In this document: positions 42,572 to 46,626 of the stretch, piece after piece
How positions within the stretch are numbered: position 1 is the stretch's first letter
How the letters are laid out: each line of letters starts with the position of its first letter
Assembly: GCA_900556025.1 (NCBI GenBank)
Contig: USNG01000009.1
Coordinates: 1-46,626 of the forward strand
Source of the DNA: an uncultured Mycoplasmatota bacterium
GTDB taxonomy: Bacteria > Bacillota_I > Bacilli_A > RF39 > UBA660
DNA length: 46,626 nucleotides
Direction of reading: 5' to 3'
The notes under the pieces: model-generated
What the model saw: the letters and a program-made list of their open reading frames with translations, nothing else
The model's database searches: none
What the model was told of the DNA's origin: nothing
Position numbers and translations under genes: made by a program

Positions 42572-44221
42572 ATGAGTAAAATAAATATAATGAGTTTAGG
42601 TGGCCTAAATGAAAATGGTAAAAACATATATACAGTTAATATAGATGGTAAAATTTTAATATTTGATTGTGGTATTAAGTATGCACCAGATAAAGTATAC
42701 GGAATAGATTATGTAATTCCTGATTTTTCTTATTTAGTAAAAAATAAAGAAAATATTGTAGGATTATTTATATCACATCCACATCATGAAAATATGGGAG
42801 CATTAACAGATTTATTGAAATTAATACCAGAATTACAAGTATATGCTTCACCTTATACATGTGAAATAATTAAGATACAATGTGCAGAAGAAAAAGTTCA
42901 AATTAAAAACTTAAATGTAATTCCTGCACATAAAAAAATAGATTTCAAAAACTTTAGTGTATTTCCATTTAATGTAACACATAGTAGTCCAGAAACATAT
43001 GGATTTTCAATTAATACTGAAGATGGAGCTATAGTTTATATGGCAGATTTTGTAATAGATCCAACTATGAGTGGACATTATGATATGGATTTAGGAAAAC
43101 TAGCATATATTGGAAAACAAGGAGTTCTTTGTTTAATGGCAGAAAGCGTTTTTGCTGAAAAGAAAGGACACACAAGTCCAAATCATAAACTAGAAGGATT
43201 CTTTAAAAAGTTAGTAGACAAACAAGAAGGAAGAATCATATTTACTGTTTTACCATTACATATATATACTATTCAAGAAATATTTAATTCAATAAAAGGA
43301 AAAGACAGAAAAGTAGTTATAATGGGAAAAGAACTACATTCAATAGTTAATTTATGTATCAAAACAGGATATCTAAATGTAGATGAAAATTTAATTGGTA
43401 ATTTAACAGATTTAAAAAATGATAATACTATAATTTTAATAAGTAATGATAGAGAAGCACCATACACTAATATAAATAGAATATTAGCTGGTCATGATAA
43501 ATTTATTACATTAGAACAAACAGATACAATATGTTTTGCTGAACCAAGTTATGATGCATATGAAAAAATGCTTGTTAAAATTATGAATGAATTAGCTATT
43601 AAAGGTGTTAATATTGCACCAATACCAAAAGATAAAAGTGTAAGACATCATGCTTCAAGTGAAGATTTAATGTTATTAGTTAAATTATTTAATCCTAAAT
43701 ATTATATGCCTATAAAAGGAGAATACAGATATCAAGTAGTAAATGGTGATTTAGCTCATGAAGTAGGAGTACCAACAGAAAACATATTGCTAAAAGAAAA
43801 TGGTTACATTGTTACATTTGAAAATGGTAAATTAGTAGATAACTTTGACAGAGTATTCGTAGATGATATATTAATTGATGGAAAAAGTAGTGAAGATGTA
43901 GGAGAATTAGTACTTAAAGATAGAGAATTACTTGGAGAAAATGGTTTAGTATTAATATCAGCTACATTAAGTAAAAAAGATAAAAAAATACTAGTGGGTC
44001 CAGAAATAATAACAAGAGGTTTTATTTATCAAAAAGATAATATGGATATAATAGATGAAATTAAAAGAATAAGTTTAGAAAATATAAAAGAAAATACATT
44101 TAATGAAAAATATGCTGATTATGTTAAAATAAGAAATGAAATGCGTGAAAAAGTAGGAGCTTATTTATTTAAAACTACTCAATGTAAACCAGTTATTTTA
44201 ACAGTTATACAAGAAATATAA
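42572..44221 (+). CDS. RNase J homologue with degenerate metal site
   Basis: 549 residues with the RNase J order: metallo-beta-lactamase part, beta-CASP, and a C-terminal domain. The core motif H-x-H-x-D-H is H69-P-H71-H72-E73-N74: the aspartate is Glu and the last histidine is Asn. The beta-CASP motif C histidine in the usual HGEYR is lysine (IKGEYR). Other elements are kept (VTHSSPETYG, MADFVIDPT, RHHASSEDL). Active RNase J needs the changed residues for two zinc ions, so this copy is probably a non-catalytic partner of another RNase J, in RNA decay complexes. Own promoter; nifS follows after 13 bases. Confidence 0.82.
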   Translation: MSKINIMSLGGLNENGKNIYTVNIDGKILIFDCGIKYAPDKVYGIDYVIPDFSYLVKNKENIVGLFISHPHHENMGALTDLLKLIPELQVYASPYTCEIIKIQCAEEKVQIKNLNVIPAHKKIDFKNFSVFPFNVTHSSPETYGFSINTEDGAIVYMADFVIDPTMSGHYDMDLGKLAYIGKQGVLCLMAESVFAEKKGHTSPNHKLEGFFKKLVDKQEGRIIFTVLPLHIYTIQEIFNSIKGKDRKVVIMGKELHSIVNLCIKTGYLNVDENLIGNLTDLKNDNTIILISNDREAPYTNINRILAGHDKFITLEQTDTICFAEPSYDAYEKMLVKIMNELAIKGVNIAPIPKDKSVRHHASSEDLMLLVKLFNPKYYMPIKGEYRYQVVNGDLAHEVGVPTENILLKENGYIVTFENGKLVDNFDRVFVDDILIDGKSSEDVGELVLKDRELLGENGLVLISATLSKKDKKILVGPEIITRGFIYQKDNMDIIDEIKRISLENIKENTFNEKYADYVKIRNEMREKVGAYLFKTTQCKPVILTVIQEI

Positions 44222-44234
44222 GGAAGTGTAAAAA

Positions 44235-45359
44235 ATGATTTATTTAGATTATAGTGCTACTACTCCAGTAGATGAAAGAGTATTAGATTCATATTGCAAA
44301 GTTACTCGTGAATTTATAGGCAATGCTAATTCAATTCATACTCTTGGAATGAAATCAAAAGAATTATTAATGCAAGCAACTAATCAAATAGCAGATATAT
44401 TAAATTGTCATCCAAAAGAATTAATATTTACAAGTGGAGCTAGTGAAAGTAACACTACTGCTATAAAAGGAGTAGCATTTAGATATGTAAAAAAAGGTAA
44501 ACATATAATAACATCAAAACTAGAACATAAAAGTGTTTTAGAAGTAATGGGTTATTTAAGCAGTATTGGATATGAAGTAGACTTTGTAAATATTCTTCCT
44601 AATGGACAAATAGATTTGCATCATTTAGAAAGTCTTATAAGAGAAGATACTATATTAGTAAGTATTTGTGCTGTTAACTCAGAAACAGGCTTTAAACAAC
44701 CTCTAAAAACAATAAGACAAGTGATTAATAAAAAGAATCCAAATGTTATATTTCATAGTGACTTAACACAAGCATTAGGAAAAACAAAATTCTATTTAAG
44801 TGATTTAGATCTAGCTTCATTCTCATCACATAAAATATATGCTCCTAAAGGAATAGGAATATTATATAAAAGAAGAGATTTACAAATAGACACATTAATC
44901 TATGGTACAACAGAAAATTGCCCATTCAGAGGAGGAACTCCAGCATTACCATTAGTTGTTTCTTTCTCAAAAGCAATGAGATTAATGAACGATAAATTAG
45001 ATTCAAATATCAAAAAATGTGAAAAATTAAAAGCAGAATTATTGAAAGGACTTTCTAAATACCCAATTCAAATCAATTCAAATGAATTATGTGTTCCTCA
45101 AATAGTCAACTTTAGTTTAATGAAAATTAAATCTGAAACATTTGTACATGCATTAGAAAAACACGAAATATATGTTTCTACTACAACTGCATGTTCTTCA
45201 TTAGAAGAAAGTGTTGTTTTAAAAGCATTAGCTAATGGTAATAAAAATGTATCAACTACTTCAATAAGAGTAAGTTTATCACATTTAACTACTATGGAAG
45301 AAATACAAAAATTCTTAAGTGTATTTGATAAAGTATGGAATGAATTATTATTAAAATGA
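44235..45359 (+). CDS. Cysteine desulfurase (NifS/IscS family), partner of ThiI
   Basis: 374 residues, PLP-dependent class V aminotransferase fold: HSDLTQALGK, PLP lysine K200 in SSHKIYAPKG and catalytic cysteine C320 in TTTACSS. It removes sulfur from cysteine as a persulfide. The ATGA overlap with thiI (45356-45359) makes it the NifZ-type sulfur donor for 4-thiouridine in tRNA. Start preceded by AAGGAAG. Confidence 0.92.
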   Translation: MIYLDYSATTPVDERVLDSYCKVTREFIGNANSIHTLGMKSKELLMQATNQIADILNCHPKELIFTSGASESNTTAIKGVAFRYVKKGKHIITSKLEHKSVLEVMGYLSSIGYEVDFVNILPNGQIDLHHLESLIREDTILVSICAVNSETGFKQPLKTIRQVINKKNPNVIFHSDLTQALGKTKFYLSDLDLASFSSHKIYAPKGIGILYKRRDLQIDTLIYGTTENCPFRGGTPALPLVVSFSKAMRLMNDKLDSNIKKCEKLKAELLKGLSKYPIQINSNELCVPQIVNFSLMKIKSETFVHALEKHEIYVSTTTACSSLEESVVLKALANGNKNVSTTSIRVSLSHLTTMEEIQKFLSVFDKVWNELLLK

Positions 45360-46531
45360 ATAGAGTAATATTAATAAAATATGGTGAATTAACTACTAAA
45401 AAAGATAATAGAAATTTTTTTATTAAGACTTTAAAAAAGAATATTTTCGATAAATTATCTTCTTTTGATTTTGAAATTCAAGATGATTATTATAGAATGT
45501 TTATTTTTCCTAAAGAAGAAGATATTGATCAAATTGTTAATAAACTTCAAAATATATTTGGAATTCATGAAATAGTCGTAGCCATAAAAAGTGAAGATAC
45601 TAGTGAAAATAATATTAAATCTTTATGTTTAGATGTATTAAAAGAAGAAGAATTTAAAACTTTTAAAGTAGTAACTAATAGAAGTGATAAAAGTTATCCA
45701 ATAAAATCAATGGATATGAATAATATTTTAGGTGGACATATTCTAAAAAATATTGATTGCAAAGTTGATGTTCACAATCCTGATGTATTGTTAAATGTTG
45801 AAATAAGAAAAGAAGCAGTTTATATTTATACTAAAGGATATAAGTGTCTAGGAGGTTATCCAGTCGGAACACTTGGACGTGGATTATTAATGTTAAGTGG
45901 TGGAATAGATTCCCCAGTAGCTGGATATTTAACTATTAAAAGAGGAGTAGAGTTATATTATTTATATTTTGAAAGTAGACCTCATACAAGTCTAGAAGCT
46001 AGAAATAAAGTAATTGCTTTAGCAAGAAAATTAGAAAAATATAATAGTGGTGGTAAGTTACTAGTTGTAAATTTCACAAAGATTCAAGAAACAATATATA
46101 AGAATTTAGATCCAGACTATCTAATAACTATTATGAGAAGAATGATGTATAGAATTGCAGAAAGAGTAGCAAAGAAAAAACATTGTTTAGCAATAGTTAA
46201 TGGAGAAAGTGTTGGTCAAGTAGCTAGTCAAACTTTATCAAGTATATTAGCTGTTAATGATGTAACAAATTATCCAATATTAAGACCACTTTGTTCATTT
46301 GATAAACTAGATATAATAGAAATATCTAAGAATATAGATACATATGATATTTCAATAGAACCTTATGAAGATTGCTGCACAGTATTTGTTCCAAGACATC
46401 CAGTAATCAACCCAAGTTTAAAACATATATATAATGAAGAAGACAAATATGATTTTGAACCTTTAATCAATGAAGCAGTAAACAGTATAGAAGTAGTTGA
46501 TTTAGAAGAAAAAATAAGTGATTTATTGTAA
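45356..46531 (+). CDS. thiI: tRNA 4-thiouridine synthase ThiI
   Basis: 391 residues: N-terminal ferredoxin-like and THUMP region (LIKYGELTTKKDNRNFF), PP-loop ATP site LMLSGGIDSPVAGY (about residue 178-191), and the active-site cysteine region YEDCCTVFVPRHP. No rhodanese domain, as in Bacillus ThiI, which relies on the adjacent desulfurase. It activates U8 of tRNA with ATP and inserts sulfur. Overlaps the desulfurase gene by four bases. Confidence 0.94.
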   Translation: MNRVILIKYGELTTKKDNRNFFIKTLKKNIFDKLSSFDFEIQDDYYRMFIFPKEEDIDQIVNKLQNIFGIHEIVVAIKSEDTSENNIKSLCLDVLKEEEFKTFKVVTNRSDKSYPIKSMDMNNILGGHILKNIDCKVDVHNPDVLLNVEIRKEAVYIYTKGYKCLGGYPVGTLGRGLLMLSGGIDSPVAGYLTIKRGVELYYLYFESRPHTSLEARNKVIALARKLEKYNSGGKLLVVNFTKIQETIYKNLDPDYLITIMRRMMYRIAERVAKKKHCLAIVNGESVGQVASQTLSSILAVNDVTNYPILRPLCSFDKLDIIEISKNIDTYDISIEPYEDCCTVFVPRHPVINPSLKHIYNEEDKYDFEPLINEAVNSIEVVDLEEKISDLL

Positions 46532-46570
46532 AAGTAGTGTTTTAAAAAGTTATTGCGTATTTAATTAATG

Positions 46571-46597
46571 AAGAGACAAAGAAATTTGTCTTTTTAA
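46571..46597 (+). terminator. Terminator after thiI
   Basis: Stem AGACAAA/TTTGTCT (46574-46580 with 46585-46591), loop GAAA, T run. Confidence 0.8.
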
Positions 46598-46617
46598 TTT
46601 GGAAGAAAGGAGGTAAT

Positions 46618-46626
46618 ATGAAATAT
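46618..46626 (+). CDS. Start of an unidentified gene (partial)
   Basis: ATG at 46618 with AAAGGAGG upstream; only three codons (MKY) are in the window, so nothing can be said about the product. Confidence 0.5.

Noticed and set aside
1..46626. CRISPR arrays, tRNA or rRNA genes, prophage
   Set aside because: No regularly spaced repeats, no recognisable tRNA or rRNA sequence and no phage structural genes were seen on either strand.

Overview
Most of the window (about 3.2 kb to the end) is a very AT-rich bacterial genome with the standard code (UGA is used as stop), strong AGGAGG ribosome binding sites and short U-tailed terminators. The gene set (RbgA, LonA, an RNase J homologue, a NifS-ThiI pair, a SpoVID-YsxE-like pair, SipW-type signal peptidases) points to an uncultured Bacillota lineage of the Bacilli/former-Mollicutes type, such as the gut group RF39. 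That placement is inference. The first ~2.9 kb (alcohol dehydrogenase tail, DUF1002 protein, DtxR-type repressor, AIM24 protein) has clearly higher GC and different codon use. It is followed by a chimeric ORF joining the start of NrdD to the end of a GlnQ-type ATPase, so the left end may be an assembly chimera or a recombination scar.

Layout: (1) 1-2.9 kb, foreign-looking segment. (2) 3.8-10.4 kb, accessory genes: an HTH/P-loop/CYTH fusion with a HAM1-type NTP pyrophosphatase, an HTH protein, a coiled-coil protein, a methyltransferase, a nucleoside deoxyribosyltransferase-like protein, DinD and a HEPN-type protein. (3) 10.5-11.4 kb, rbgA. (4) 11.4-14.8 kb, a compact RiPP cassette bounded by perfect 41-bp direct repeats: a 22-residue precursor ending in KGDGWK (the streptide-type Lys-Trp crosslink motif), a radical SAM/SPASM maturase and a PEP-synthase-like phosphotransferase. 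(5) 14.8-38.4 kb, a large surface-protein locus. It has about nine proteins with SipW-type N-terminal signal/anchor segments and TasA-like beta-sandwich sequences, two intact ER-type signal peptidases (one fused to a 500-residue cytoplasmic region), one signal-peptidase-like protein that has lost its catalytic residues, a membrane-anchored McrB-like AAA+ ATPase, a DUF2357 protein and a large coiled-coil protein. A secreted 140-residue protein with an ABC transporter sits in the middle. (6) 38.5-46.6 kb, housekeeping: lonA, spoVID-like, ysxE-like, a degenerate RNase J, nifS-type cysteine desulfurase, thiI and the first codons of another gene.

How the genes may work together: in region 5 the signal peptidases most likely mature the SipW-type substrates. 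The AAA+/DUF2357 pair is co-transcribed with the fused peptidase, another peptidase and a substrate (gaps of 3-15 bp), which suggests an energy-driven cytoplasmic machine coupled to surface-fibre export or assembly. I do not recognise this combination as a described system. In region 4 the maturase would crosslink Lys17 to Trp21 of the precursor and the phosphotransferase would add a second, uncharacterised modification or act in self-protection.
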